Assembly: GCF_029218125.1 (NCBI RefSeq)
Contig: NZ_JARFXX010000007.1
Location: forward strand, 1-64,000
Reading direction: 5' to 3'
DNA length: 64,000 nt
Origin: Oscillibacter faecalis_A
GTDB taxonomy: Bacteria > Bacillota > Clostridia > Oscillospirales > Oscillospiraceae
Part shown: one piece after another, positions 43,018 through 56,000 of the stretch
Position numbering within the stretch: the first letter of the stretch is position 1
Layout of the letters: each line of letters opens with the position of its first letter
Program-made: the position numbers and the translations under genes
The notes under the pieces: model-generated
The model's database searches: none
What the model was told of the DNA's origin: nothing
The model's input: the letters and a program-made list of their open reading frames with translations, nothing else

Positions 43018-43429
43018 GCCAAAAAACAAAAATCTCCACGCCAAGGGGTAACTATACCTGTTTGCTGAACCGAGGAGGGGTTCAATATGAGCCCACCGGA
43101 ACAGCCCACTCTATCGGAGAATTAGGACAGAGAAAGAACAAGAAGGGAATACTCTTGACCTGCAGGTTTCTTCCATTTGAGTGTATAGTGCAACAGAGAC
43201 TGTGTTATACAACGCCCCCCGGCAGCCGGCCGATGGGTGATTGTTTCAATCAATTATGGTGCTGAATTTGCCCGCCCCGTGGATGCAAAAATGCGAGGGT
43301 CTATACACCCGCCCCACTTGCCGAAACCCGCTCATTCTGAAGCTGCGCCTCTTTTATAGGCGACACACTCTCCGTATCGTACAATACCCTCATGGACAAG
43401 CTACAAAAAACGATACGGAGGATATTTTC
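43018..43429. other. Gene-free boundary with inverted repeat
   Basis: There is no supported gene; a short frame with a VQYEPTGTAHS-like string resembles a decayed continuation of the winged-helix protein. An 11-bp perfect inverted repeat, CTCCGTATCGT (43370-43380) with its complement (43410-43420), flanks a TACAAT -10-like box just before the tyrosine recombinase remnant. Confidence 0.5.
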
Positions 43430-43967
43430 ATGAACGAGCTGCAAGCCTTTGAAAAGCACCTGCGAGAAAACGAGAAAAGCCCCGCCACGATAGAAAAATA
43501 CCTGTGCGACGCCTGCGCCTTCCTGTGCTGGCTGGACGGGCGTGAGCCCACCAAAGAGCTGACCGTCTGCTACAAGGAAGGTCTGACCGAGCGATACGAG
43601 GCCGCCAGCGTCAACTCCATGCTGGCGGGGATCAACAGCTACCTGTCCTTTTCCGGCCGCGCAGACTGCCGCGTGAAGCCCCTGCGCGTCCAGCGGACGC
43701 TGTTCGGGAGCGAGGAACGGGAACTCTCCCGCGAGGAATACGCCCGCCTTGTCCGCGCCGCGGGCGGGGGTTGACCCGCGCAAGGTCTTTCCCCATTCTC
43801 TGCGGCATCTGTTCGCCCGCGTTTTTTACAGCGTGGAAAAGGATCTTTTGCGGCTTGCGGACATCCTCGGCCACGCCAGCGTGAACACCACCCGCATCTA
43901 CACCATGGAAACCGGACGGCAGCACATGAAGCTGCTGGAGCGCGTCAGCCGCGTGCTGCTCACATAA
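43430..43967 (+). pseudogene. Tyrosine recombinase with internal deletion
   Basis: The first frame (43430-43774) encodes a SAM-like core-binding domain, MNELQAFEKHLRENEKSPAT with NSMLAGINSYLSFSG. The C-terminal catalytic part continues in another frame, GVDPRKVFPHSLRHLFARVF (H-x-x-R box) and LADILGHASVNTTRIYTMET (His and nucleophile Tyr). The stretch with the first catalytic Arg and beta region is missing at about 43760-43775, and the frame is lost there. Such Xer-like recombinases often invert or excise nearby surface-protein DNA. An intact copy would be about 280-300 residues. Confidence 0.82.
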
Positions 43968-44093
43968 TGGCAATTCTGTTGCTGTGGAAGTGTACCGCAG
44001 GAAAAAGGGGGTGGCCGTAGGAGACGAGTTAAGGAACAGAAGAATTGCAGCGACCATATTAATCGATTACAACGAAAACGGAGGAACAAGACC

Positions 44094-44312
44094 ATGAGAA
44101 AAAGACTTCTCAGCATCCTGCTGCTCTGCTGCATGGTGCTGACGCTACTGCCCACCGCCGCCTTTGCCGCCGGCGATGTGGAGATTGACGAAACAAACTT
44201 CCCGGATAAAAACTTCCGGAAGTATGTCAAGGATAATTTTGATACAGACAATGATGCCTTCCTTTCTGCGGATGAGATTGCCGCGGTGGAGGAAATCACA
44301 CTTGCTCTATAA
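44094..44312 (+). pseudogene. Truncated surface-protein leader
   Basis: The 72-residue product has a full signal peptide (MRKRLLSILLLCCMVLTLLP, ending AFAA) and the start of a mature domain, VEIDETNFPDKNFRKYVKDN with an EF-hand-like DTDNDAFLSADE segment, before an abrupt stop. This opening is typical of large LRR or SLH surface proteins, so only the 5' end seems to remain. Its leader resembles that of the giant SLH protein downstream. GGAGG precedes the ATG. Confidence 0.7.
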
Positions 44313-44520
44313 GTAAACACCGAATCGCACAGCGCGGGCATTTTGACCTGATGCTGTGCAATTTCTTTTTCACCGCATGAAATATTGACCTGCATAGCAG
44401 TTTGCTATGCAGCGTGTCTCATACTTTGGAACGATTTACATTTCCGTCAGGGGTTGTATAATAAACCTGAATGATTATAAACCGTGTCGAAAGAGGTATC
44501 GACAGGGGGATGCATCCCCT

Positions 44521-44547
44521 TGTCCCGTAGGGGAACCCTACGGGACA
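44521..44547 (+). promoter_or_regulatory. Perfect hairpin in MalT-like gene leader
   Basis: TGTCCCGTAGGG (44521-44532) pairs perfectly with 44536-44547 around a 3-nt loop, about 30 nt before the start codon and just ahead of the ribosome binding site. No T-run follows. A regulatory RNA structure, protein-binding site or weak terminator are all possible. Confidence 0.55.
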
Positions 44548-44577
44548 ATTTCACTCTGATATAAGGGAGGGAAACGC

Positions 44578-46941
44578 TTGCAGGACAACATCATCGTAAA
44601 ACCGTCCGTTGAGAAGCAGTTTGACCGTTTTCTGCGGCAGGGGCGCGTGCTCTTTTTCAGCGCGCCCTGCGGCTTTGGAAAGACCGTACTGGCGGACGCG
44701 CTGCTGCGCGGGCGGAACGTGCTGCGGCAAAGCGCGGCAGATCCAGACTGCACGATCCCACCGTCAGCGCAGGATTGGGACATTCTGCTGATCGACGATC
44801 TTCAGCTCATGCAGGAGGAAGCCGGACAGCAGGCTCTTTGCGAATTGATTCGCTCCAGTCCGGAGCGCCATTTCGTGCTGCTCTCGCGCGGTGTGCCACC
44901 CGGCTGCCTGACGGCGTTTCAGTACACGGGGCTGATGACGGTGCTGGAGGCCGACGACCTGCTTTTTGACGCGGACGATGTGCGGCGACTGTTTCAGCTT
45001 TCGGGAGCAAATGTAACAGATAGCGAGATCGACGGAATTTTGAAAGAATCCGCGGGCTATCCGCTGGGTGTGGCCATCACGGCGCGGTGCATGTCCACGG
45101 ACAAGCCGTGGACACCGGAGCTGGTGGCGCGGGTGTTCCACGAGGTGTTCCTCTACTTTGAGACCGCCATCTACCGGCGCTTTGACCTGCCGGTGCGGCG
45201 TTTCCTGTTGGAGTTGGCTCCCTTTGAAAGCTTTGACCTGGAAATGGCGCGGATGGTCAGCGGCGATCCCCATGCCGGCGAACGGCTGGACTGGCTTCTT
45301 CGATACACCACTATGCTGCGCTACGACGACTGCCAGCGCTTCCGCTTCTGGTCGGGGTTCCGAGTTTTTCTCCGCTGGGAGATGGAACGGGAGTATACCG
45401 AGGAAAAGCGCAAAGCGCTCTTCAGCCGGGGCGGGCTGTACTATGAGCTGAAGGAGGACTACGCCCACGCCCTGGAATGCTACACCAGCGGCGGTGACCA
45501 TTCCAAGGTCTCCGAGCTGCTGGTGCGCAACGCCGAGCTGCACCCCGGCATGGGTCACTATGCGGAGATGGAAAAATACTACCGCAGCCTGCCGGAGGCG
45601 GAAATTCTCGCCTCTCCCTCGCTGATGCAGGGCATGAGCATGCTCTGCGCGCTGGCGATGGACTACGAAGGCTCGGAGCGCTGGTACGGCGAGCTGCAAG
45701 CATTTGCCGAGCGCTGCGGCAAGCAGGACGCCGCCGGAAAGCAGGCCCGCAGCCGCCTTGCATGGCTGAACATTTCTCTCCCCCAGCGGGGCGTGAACGG
45801 TCTGACGGAAACCATTCCCGCCGTGTTCCGGCTGCTGATGAACAAGGAAGTGACGCTGCCGTCCTTCTCCGTCACAAGCGCGCTGCCCAGCATCATGAAC
45901 GGCGGCAAGGACTTTTCCGCATGGAGCAAAAAGGACGACCTGCTCTACAAAACCCTCCGTCTCCCCGTGGAGGCGGTGCTGGGGCGGGACGGCGTGGGTC
46001 TTGCGGACTGCGCCATCGCCGAGAGCAAGTTTGAAAAGGGGGAGGACGTGGCCGGCCGGATGCTGTCCCTTCTCCCACAGCTGAACGAGGTCCGCAACCG
46101 CGGCACGCCGGACATGGAGTTCGCCGTCAGTGGACTGCTGGCCCGCAGCCAGCTGGCAAGCGGACAGCCCGCCGACGCGCGGCGCACCATCGAGGTGCTC
46201 CGTGAATGCTTTGCCGAGCGCGGTTTGACACGCTTTCTGCCCAATATGGACGCCATGCTCTGCCGTATTGACATGCACACCGGCGACCTTGACGCGGCGG
46301 ACGCGTGGTATCGGGAAAAAGCCCCGCGGGAGCCGACGCACCTGAACGTCATGCGGCGCTACCAGTATCTCACCCAGGCCATGGTGGAGCTGGAGGACGG
46401 CAGGCCGGACGCGGCGCAGCTGACGCTTGCCCCGCTGGAGCCGTACGTCCAAAACTGCGCCCGCATCATCGACGGCATTCACCTGAATGTCCTGACTGCC
46501 ATTGCCCTGTACCGCAAGAAGGACGAGGGGTGGCGCGAGAGATTGACGGCGGCGCTGGACGCGGCGGCGGAGTACCGCTTCATCCGCACCGTCAGCGTAT
46601 ACGGCACGGCGGTGCTGCCGCTGCTGGAGGCACTGGACTGGGACGGCAACAAAGCATGGCGCAAGCGGCTGATGGCGGCGGTGCGGACGCAGGCGGCGTT
46701 CTACCCGCATTTCCTCGAACCCCGCCTTGCCCCCGGCGAGGAGTTGACGCCCACGGAGCTGCAAATTCTCCATCTGCTCTGCGCGGACAAGTCCAACGCC
46801 GAGATCGCGCAGATCATGGACGTGAAGCTGCCCACGGTGAAAACCCACGTCAGCCACATCCTCGACAAGCTGGACGTGAAGCGCCGGGCGGAGGCCAAGA
46901 CCGCCGCGAAAAAGCTGCATCTGGTACCGGAAGAGTTATAA
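44578..46941 (+). CDS. MalT-like LuxR-family regulator
   Basis: This 787-residue protein starts at TTG 44578 after AAGGGAGGG. It has a STAND-type ATPase N-terminus with P-loop APCGFGKT (residues 29-36) and LLIDDLQL as Walker B, then a long TPR-like helical region, and a C-terminal LuxR helix-turn-helix (TPTELQILHLLCADKSNAEI; LPTVKTHVSHILDKLDVKRR). MalT-type regulators integrate an inducer signal, usually a carbohydrate. It directly precedes the SLH protein gene, its likely target. Confidence 0.9.
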   Translation: MQDNIIVKPSVEKQFDRFLRQGRVLFFSAPCGFGKTVLADALLRGRNVLRQSAADPDCTIPPSAQDWDILLIDDLQLMQEEAGQQALCELIRSSPERHFVLLSRGVPPGCLTAFQYTGLMTVLEADDLLFDADDVRRLFQLSGANVTDSEIDGILKESAGYPLGVAITARCMSTDKPWTPELVARVFHEVFLYFETAIYRRFDLPVRRFLLELAPFESFDLEMARMVSGDPHAGERLDWLLRYTTMLRYDDCQRFRFWSGFRVFLRWEMEREYTEEKRKALFSRGGLYYELKEDYAHALECYTSGGDHSKVSELLVRNAELHPGMGHYAEMEKYYRSLPEAEILASPSLMQGMSMLCALAMDYEGSERWYGELQAFAERCGKQDAAGKQARSRLAWLNISLPQRGVNGLTETIPAVFRLLMNKEVTLPSFSVTSALPSIMNGGKDFSAWSKKDDLLYKTLRLPVEAVLGRDGVGLADCAIAESKFEKGEDVAGRMLSLLPQLNEVRNRGTPDMEFAVSGLLARSQLASGQPADARRTIEVLRECFAERGLTRFLPNMDAMLCRIDMHTGDLDAADAWYREKAPREPTHLNVMRRYQYLTQAMVELEDGRPDAAQLTLAPLEPYVQNCARIIDGIHLNVLTAIALYRKKDEGWRERLTAALDAAAEYRFIRTVSVYGTAVLPLLEALDWDGNKAWRKRLMAAVRTQAAFYPHFLEPRLAPGEELTPTELQILHLLCADKSNAEIAQIMDVKLPTVKTHVSHILDKLDVKRRAEAKTAAKKLHLVPEEL

Positions 46942-47003
46942 AAACAACGTCCGGCGGACGCCGGATTCGACATAAATGCAAACTGATCTCAAGGAGGAAG
47001 AAC

Positions 47004-50000
47004 ATGAAAAAACGACTATTGAGTGCATTCATGGCGCTGGCTCTGTGCCTGACGCTCCTGCCCGCACCCGTGCGAGCGGCGGAGGATACGCCGGAGAGCG
47101 GCGCCATCGTGCAGCAGGAGCAGCAGGAGGAAATTTCGCCCGCCGTATCCGAACAGGCTGGAACGAATGAGGAAGAGAACGGTTCAGAGGGTGACCCGCA
47201 AAATACCGGTACCCCTGACGCCGGTGGCGCTGAGGACAGTAAAGCAGATGCGCCCGAGAGCGGCGAGGATGAAAACGCCGGGAACAATGCGGACGCGGCG
47301 GTATCCGCTGTGCAGACGATGATCGATGCGCTGCCCATCGTGAGTGAGTTGGACGGCATGACCGCCGACGAGCTGGACGCAGCTTATGACGACATTCAGG
47401 CGGCGTATGATGCTTATGAAGCACTGAACGCAGAGCAGCAGGCGCAGATCACCGGCGCAGACTTCGAGGCGCTGCTCGGCTGGTTCAACAGCCAGACCGC
47501 GCTGTTGGCGGACGCACAGTCCGGCGAGCATACCCACTGTGTCTGCGGCAAGGACAGCGGTACAACGGTCAACGGTCATACCCATAACAACAGCACAGCA
47601 TGGACGGCAGCCGATTCCCTGCCCGGTACTGCTGGCAGCTATTATCTGACGCAGTCTGTAACGGCAGACTGGACTGTACCAACGGGCGAGGTCAACCTCT
47701 GCCTGAACGGGCAGACGATTTCCGGCAGTATCACGGTCGGCAGCGGCGCGACGCTGACGCTGACCGACTGCACCGGCACGGGCAAGCTCCAGGGCAGCAG
47801 AAGCGGGAGCGGCGTGTCCATCAACGGCGGCACATTCAACCTCTATGGGGGCACGATTACCGGCTTTGTAAACGGTGTAGAGATTGGCTCACATAATGAC
47901 ATTAAGACTGGCTCGTCCTTTACCATGTATGGTGGTACGATTACCAGTAATGAAGCAGGCAGCAGCGCCGGCGGCGGTGTGTTCCTTATCAGCACGACGA
48001 ACTCCAATGTCACAGCGCCGAGCTTCACCATGCATGGCGGAACCATTTCCGATAACACCGCAGGCGCATCCGACGGCGGTGGCGGCGGCGTATATGTGGG
48101 TGAGAAGTGCAGCTTCACCATGGACGGCGGCACCATCACCGGCAACACGGCAACCGCCGGCAACGGCGGCGGCATCTATATCCACTTTAACGCCGGCAAT
48201 GTTTCGATCTCCAACGCCACGATCACCGGCAACAAGGCGTCCGCCACGGGAAATACAAGTTATGGCCACGGGGGCGGCATTTATTCGGAGAGAGGGGTAA
48301 CCGTCAAGAATGTGACGATCACCGGAAACAACAGCACCTATGAGGGCGGCGGCATCTATGGAAAGGGCGCTATTACCCTCACCGATGCTACCGTTACCGA
48401 CAACTCTCAATATGACGTTTACTACGACGGAAAGGAAACAACAACTCCTGAGCTCACTGTTTCCGGCTCGGTGAAGGCCGGTTATTACGCCAATTATGCT
48501 TGGAAGCTGCCCATTCTTGTATCAGGCGCATTGAGAGAGGATTCGGTCATCCGTGTGGGCGTGCGTGAAGGCATAAATCTTGGGGCCATCGCCGAACCGG
48601 CAAGCGGCGTGACGCTCCGCGCCGAGAACTTCAAGGCGGATGCCGCCGACTGCGTGACCAGCCTGGGCGAGGACGGCAAGGTCTATCTTGTGCCCTGCAC
48701 GCACGAGATGGACGATACCGGCTACACCTGCAAGAAGTGCCATACGCAGTTCGATGCACGTATAGGCGAGAGCGCCTATTATAAGACGCTGACGGAGGCG
48801 TTTGATGCAGCCAGAGGCAGCACCGTGACGCTGCTGCGGGATGTGACGCTCACAGGAAATTGCTCTGCTACCGACTTCAAAACGCTGGATCTGAATGGCA
48901 AAACTGTCAGCACCAAGAATAAATACATTGGTGTCGGAGGCGGGAACAAACCCAATACTCTGACGGTCAAGGATTCCGGAACAGGCGGCGGAACGCAGGC
49001 GCTTGATGTCACGTTTTACGTTTCCTCCAACGGAACGCTTGCAGTCGACAACTCCTACACCGGCAAGATTTCGCGCGTGGAGCTGCAGGCCGGCGGCACA
49101 TTGGAGCGCTTTGGCGGCGAAATCGGCGAGTTGGTTTTAAGCAATGTTGCGTATGGCTCCACAAGTACGGGCTACGGCCTGAAGCTGTGGAATGGCAATA
49201 CAAACGCCTGCACCATCGGCAAGTTCACGGATAACACGACGAGCAAGAGCCTCACCGTTAAGGACCTGCTGAAAACCAACCATGCAAAGTGTGAACTGTA
49301 CGGCGAAAACAGCGGTACATGGAGCGTCGTTGATAAGAGCACCAAAATTGCAGAGTTGACCGGCTATACAGCGTACAAGGTACAGTTCCCGGAGTGCGTC
49401 CATCAGTGCGCCGATGACAGCAACCCCGTATGCTCTGTGTGCCACAAGAAACTGTATACGAAGATCACCGCCAAGGCCGCTGACGGCACGACCAAGACTG
49501 CCTATTTCACGGAAGACAGCGCGCTGGAAAACGGCTATGTAGAGGCCATCCAGACCTTGAACGGCTGGAGCAATGAGGGCTGCACCGAGCCGACGCTGAC
49601 CCTGCTGCTGGATATGTATGCTTTCGACACCTCCATGCCGCTGACCGGCACGCTGACGCTGAAGGGCGGAACGCACACCGCCAAGAATGTGACGGTCGCT
49701 GAAAACGCGAATGTGACCTTTGCCAGCGGCAGCTATCGAGGTGCGACCATCGACGGCACGGCGACGGTGAAGGAGGGTGTCACATTTACCGACGCCTCCG
49801 TCGAGGTGAATGGCACGCTGAACGCCAAGGGCGGTACCTTCAATGGTCCTGTCAAATTCAAGGGCAGCAGCATCGCGAACATCAGCGGCGGCAGCTTTAA
49901 TAATGAAAAGAAATATGGCGGCGTTACGTTTGACTACAATGTCACGGGGACGATCACCGGCGGCACGTTTACCTTCGCGGATTTTTACACCACCAAAGTC

Positions 50001-53000
50001 AAGCTCTCCGGCGGCACATTTACGATGATCAAAACCAACGGCGACCGCAAACTCGCCGACCTGCTGGCGGAGGGCGCGGCGTATTACGGAGCAAGTGATA
50101 ATCAGGCTGTGACCAATGATGGAGTGAATACGCTGGAAAATGTCAAGGTCGTGTCGCATACGCACAACGGCGGCACGGACGGCAAGGGCATTTGCAGTGT
50201 CTGTAAGAAGCAGATGGCGGCGTCGCTGACCATCGGCGACAAAACGAGCTGGTACGCGGGCTTTGCCACTGCCATCGAGGCGGCGAACGCGGCGAACGGC
50301 GAAAAGACCATCACGCTGTATCAGGATGTGAATGGCTATGCCGACGGGCATTCGACCACCTATGAGCTGACCCGCGGGCCGGTGACGCTGGCGACCGGCG
50401 GGAAAAAGGTCACGAGAGTAGTGCTCATCGCCAAGGGCATTTCTCTGACGGTCACGGACACGGGCAGCAACGGAGGCTTCAATGTGACGGTGGACGGCAA
50501 AGGCGCGGAATTGACCGTCAACGACGGGAATACGGAGCTCGCCATTGTCACGGCGCAGAACGGCGGAAAGCTTTCGCTGAGCAACGGCACCTTCAGCCGT
50601 GTGGATGTCATGAACGACGGCAGCAGCGCCAGTCTCAGCGGCGGCAGCTACGGCGAGATCACGAGCGGCACCGACTATGTCAAGCCCTATGCGCTGCTGG
50701 CGAAGGGGTACGCTTACAAAAAAGAGGATAACACATGGGTCTCCAACGCCAATATAGGCCTATCAAAAGTCACCGTTGAAAAAGCGCCCTTCGAGGTCGA
50801 GAAGATCTATCCGAATAACGATACGAACTACACCGAAAACTCGGCGTTTGCGACGGACGGCAACATCACGCTGACTGCGGTGATCAAGCCCGGAACGGAG
50901 AATGTCAGCTACCAGTGGCAGCTATTTAGAGAATCAGACAAAGATTGGCTCAGTAGTCAGTATTTCCACACAGTGAATAATGCGACGCATACCGGGGCGG
51001 GAAGCAAGACGCTCTCCATCAGCAATCTGCCGGAAAACAGCAGCTACCAATACCGCGTTCATGTGTGGAGCGACAACGGCTACCAGTGCGACAGCGAGCC
51101 GTTCACCGTGACCCGGCATCAGCATAGCTGGACGTACACGGCAAGCGGCGCGACCATCACCGCGAGCTGCACAGACACGACTTGCACCAGCCCGAACGGC
51201 GGCAGCGTGACCATCAACGCACCCGCTGCGGATACGCTGACCTATAACGGAAAACAGAAGGCGGCGACGGTGACAAGCAGCGACTGGAAGGGCGTTGCTA
51301 TCGACACAATCGCGGTGGCATACGCGCAGAATGGCAAGACGCTGCCCTCCGCACCCACTGACGCGGGCGAGTACACCGCCAGCATCACGGTGGGCGAGGG
51401 CAATAATGCTGCCACCGCCAGCGTGAAGTATACCATTCAGAAGGCCAATCCGGTGGTGACCGACTGGCCGACGCTTTCTGCGCCGGTTTATGTCAACAGT
51501 GAAGCGACCCTCACCGGCGGCAGCGGCGAAGGCACCTTCGCTTTCAAGGCAGATGCTGCTAAATCTTGGGACAGCGCAGGCAGCAAGACCACCACGATCG
51601 TGTTTACTCCCACAGATACCAATAACTACAATGAGCTGACTCAGGACTGCCCCGTAACGGTTGTCAAGCGTACGGTAAAGAACTGCAATACGCTGGTTGG
51701 CATTACGGATAAGCCCTGCGGAACGGCGCAGGATGAGCTGGGACTGCCCGGAACCGTGACGATCACCACGGTGGATGGCAAGACATTTAATGATATCCCC
51801 GTCACATGGAGCGGTTATGATCCGAATACGCTGAAGGAACAGACGCTCACCGGAACATTGGATCTTACTTCGATTGCTGGCGAGGTGGAGCAGCCCAGCA
51901 CGCCTGTGGCGGCGCAGATCAAGGTCAAACTCACGCAGAAGCACTTCAGCGGCATTTCGCCTGAGGCTTATGATGGTGTGTATGACGGTAAAGCACACGG
52001 AATCACCCTCACCGGCGTGCCCAGTGGCGCAACCGTAAAATACGGCCCAAGCGCAAATAGCTGCACACAGGACAGCCTGACCTACACCAACTTCACGAAT
52101 GGTGCAAAGATCGTATATTATAAGGTCTCCAAGTCCGGCTATGCGGATGCTTCCGGCTCCGCCTGGGTAAATATTACCAAACGCCCCCTCACCGTTACCG
52201 GCATTACGGCAAACGACAAAGCCTATGACGGCAATACCAATGTTGTGCTGGATTACAGCGCGGTAACCCTTGTCGGTGTTCTGAAAAATGACACCTTAAC
52301 CGTTACTGCCACAGGTACATTGGAAAGCGCTGGTGTCGGTAAGCAGAAAGTAACGATTTCCGATTTGACGCTGAGCGGCGATTCTGCCGCCAACTATGTG
52401 CTGGCTAAAAGCGGAAATCAGAGCGAAACCACTGCCAACATCACCGCCAGGGAAGTCACCGTTACCATTACCCCGAACGGCGGCACTTACGGCAGTGTCG
52501 TCGCCGCCGCTGCCAAACTTACCGGCGCTGTGGACGGGAAAAACGTTCCTGTAACGCTTACCTACACCGGCAACGGATACAATGACACAGCCGTTCCCAT
52601 TAATGCAGGCAGCTACACAGTTACAGCCTCGATTGCCAACAGCAATTACACGCTGACCGGAAATACGACTGCCACGTTTGTGATTACCCCGAAGGCTGTT
52701 ACCGTTACCGGCATTACGGCAAAAGACAAAGTTTATGATGGCACGAAAAACGCGGACATCTCCAGCGTGACCTTCGACGGCGTGACCTTGAAGCAAGGCA
52801 CAGACTACAACGTGACCGCCAGCTTTGAAGATGCCGGTGTGGGCAGCGGCAAGAACGTCACTGCCACAGTGACCCTGATCGGACAGGCAGCGCAGAATTA
52901 CGCCCTGGAGCAGAGCAGCTTCCCTACTACTGGCAGCATCACCAAGGCCGCTGCGCCTGACTTCACCAAGGAAACTGCGCTCGCCATTATAAACGGCTAC

Positions 53001-56000
53001 AAAAAGACCTACACTGTGACGCTCCCCACCCTGCCCACGCCGGAAAAGCCCAAAGAGTATGGTGCACCCACCTATGAGCTGGGCGAGATCAAACTCAATG
53101 ACGGCTACTACACCGGCGGCGCGAAGGTGGAAAACGGCGAGCTGACCCTGCCCATTCAGAAAAATGACGTGAAAACCACCGGCTCTGTGGGTACAGCGAC
53201 CGTGGTAATCAAGAGCACAAACTATGAGGACATCACTCTGACTGTCAAGGTCAACGCGGCGAACAAGATCGAGCCCACGCCGGGCGGCGAAATCACCGCA
53301 ACGCCGATTACCTACGGCGATACACTGAGCAACAGCAAAATTTCGGGCAAGATGAAAGACCCCGACACAGGAATAGAGGTCAAGGGCACCTTTGCGTGGC
53401 CGTATCCAAACGATAAACCCAAACAAACCGGCGATTACAAAATCTCTTGGATATTCACCCCGGACGAATCCTACGGCGGCATTTACGCAGCCGTAACCGA
53501 CCCCGTGAAAGTCCACGTCGCCCCCAAGTCCATCGAGGGCGCAACCATCACGCTGGAAAAAGACGAATTCGCGTACAAGGCGGCGGAACAATCGCCGAAG
53601 ATCACCCGCGTGACGCTGGAAGGCTGGTCTGAAACCATCACCTACCGTATTGTAAGCGGCGACAAGGCCACCAATGCCAATGACAGCATTCCCCTGACCA
53701 TCGAAGGTACCGGCAACTACACCGGAACTGCCACGGTCGAGTGGAAAATCACGCCAAAAACCGTGACGCCCACGATTGAAGTCGCGTCCTGCACCTACAC
53801 CGGCGATGCGCTGAAGCCGACCGTCACCGTTAAGGACGACATCGGCAACATCATCGACCAGAAGGAGTACGAGATTTTCTACAGCAACAATACCAATGCC
53901 GGTACTGCGACTGTGACCATCAAGGACGCTGACGGCGGCAACTATGTTCTCAGCGAGGCCAGCAAGACCTTCGAGATCACCAAGGCTGCCGCACCCACGG
54001 CAGCGGCTGGCTCGCTGACCATCACCAACGGTCTGCACAAGACTTATTCCCTTGACCTCTCGACGCTGCTGCCGAAGCTGACGGCTCCCTGTGACTACGG
54101 CACGATCGCCTATGACAAGAAGGTGGATACCACTCTGGGCAGTGGCACCTTTGTTACCCTTGTAAACGGCAAGACCGGTGAGTTGACGCTGGAAGCAAAC
54201 AGAAGCGCCACGGACGAAGGACAATTCGGCGCGATCACTGTTACAATCTCCACGAGCAACTATCAGGATATCACCCTGACCATCCACGTCAGCGCGAAGA
54301 ACAGGATCACTCCCACCGGCACACCGACGCTGAGCAAGAACGCCATCACCTACGGCAACGCCCTGAATACCATCGCTCTCTCCGGCAAGCTCCATGATAA
54401 TGTCAACAACGTGGATGTCGATGGAACCTTTGAATGGGTGGACGGCACGCATATACCCGTGGTTGGGAACGGTACCTATGCAGCCGAGTGGATTTTCGAA
54501 CCGACTGACACTGAGAAGTATTTAACGGTTTCGGGAAGATCGAATATCACTGTCGAAAAGGCTCAACAGTACGGCAAGGTCAGCATGGCAGGCTATACTT
54601 ACGGTCAAGCGCCCAGCACACCGACCTTGACAGACCGGACTGGTGACGCGAATGCTCAAGTGACCTACAGTTATGCCGCGGCGGGCAACGGCTCTGTTCA
54701 GACGTGGGATATTCAGAATCCGCCCGCGCTGAACGCCGGTACCTACCGTATGTACGCCAGCATTGGTGATACGGATAACTACTACGGATTTGAAGCTGTG
54801 CATTGTGAATTTGTGGTAGCGAAGGCAACACCGACCTACACAAAGCCCACCGACCTGACGGCAAAATACGGTCAGACGCTGGCGGATGTGACGCTGCCGG
54901 ACGGCTGGAGTTGGACGGATAGCAGCGAATCTGTGGGCGGCGCTTCGACTGCCGCCAAGACCTTCCAGGCAAAGTTCACTCCGAAGGACACCGAAAACTA
55001 CAACACAGTGGAGAACATCGGGCTTGAAGTCATGGTGAACAAGGCGGATGGCGGCAGCCTCAAAACGGTCGAGCTGGAGCAGAAGTACACGGACGCCTCG
55101 GATCACACCTACACGCCGGACTGGTCGGAGATTCCCACCGGGCAGACGTGGAGCTATAACAGCGAATACAGCGTCAGCAACGGCTCGAAGGCTACGCTTA
55201 CCAAGCAGGATTTCGCGGCGGACGGCAGTTTGCTGACCTATGCGATCTCCGGCGGCAAGGCGGGTGACAAGATCACCATCACCCTGAAATCCTCCTGCAA
55301 CAACTACGAGGATTTCACCATCACCCTGACTATCACCCTGACAGAAAAGGACGATCAGCAGGCACTGCGCATTACCGGCGGAACCACCGTGGTCTATGGC
55401 CAGACCCTGCAGCTGGGCACCACCGGCGGCTCCGGCACCGGGGCTGTGACCTACGCTGTGACCAACGGCACCGGCGAGGCAACCATTGACGCCACCGGCA
55501 AGCTGACTCCCGTCAAGGTTGGTACCGTAAAGGTAAAGGTCACCAAGGCGGCGGATGCAAGCTTCAACGAAGCGACCAGCACAGAGGTGGAGATCACCAT
55601 CACCAGAGCGACCCCCACCGGCGCACCCAAGTACACCGCTATCACCACCAGCGGCAAGACGCTGGCAGACGCCGGCTTGACCGTTACCGGCAGCACGCTG
55701 AACCCCAATGCCGGCACGCTGGTGTGGGTGGATAACGCAGGCAATGTCCTGCCCGGTACCACCGCTGTGGCGGCCAATACCACCTACAAGTGGCTCTTCA
55801 CTCCCACCGACGCCAACTACACGACGCTGACCGGCTCCATTGAGCTGTATCACAAGTCCAGCAGCAGCGGCGGTTGGTACTACACCTACTACACCATTAA
55901 GGCAACGGCCGGCACGAACGGCTCCATCTCTCCCTCCGGCTGGACCTCCGTCCGTGACGGATGGGATCAGACCTTCACCATCACCCCGGATAAGGGCTAC

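Noticed and set aside
42972..43265. 97-codon frame after the winged-helix gene
   Set aside because: It starts inside a perfect hairpin and has no upstream initiation signal; a VQYEPTG-like string suggests only a decayed fragment.
44764..46920. 718-codon minus-strand frame opposite the MalT-like gene
   Set aside because: The plus strand has clear P-loop and LuxR motifs; the minus translation shows no family features and no start signal.
46305..47003. Extension of the SLH protein frame upstream of ATG 47004
   Set aside because: It overlaps the end of the MalT-like gene, its translation is Arg/Gly-rich noise, and a good Shine-Dalgarno plus signal peptide begin at 47004.
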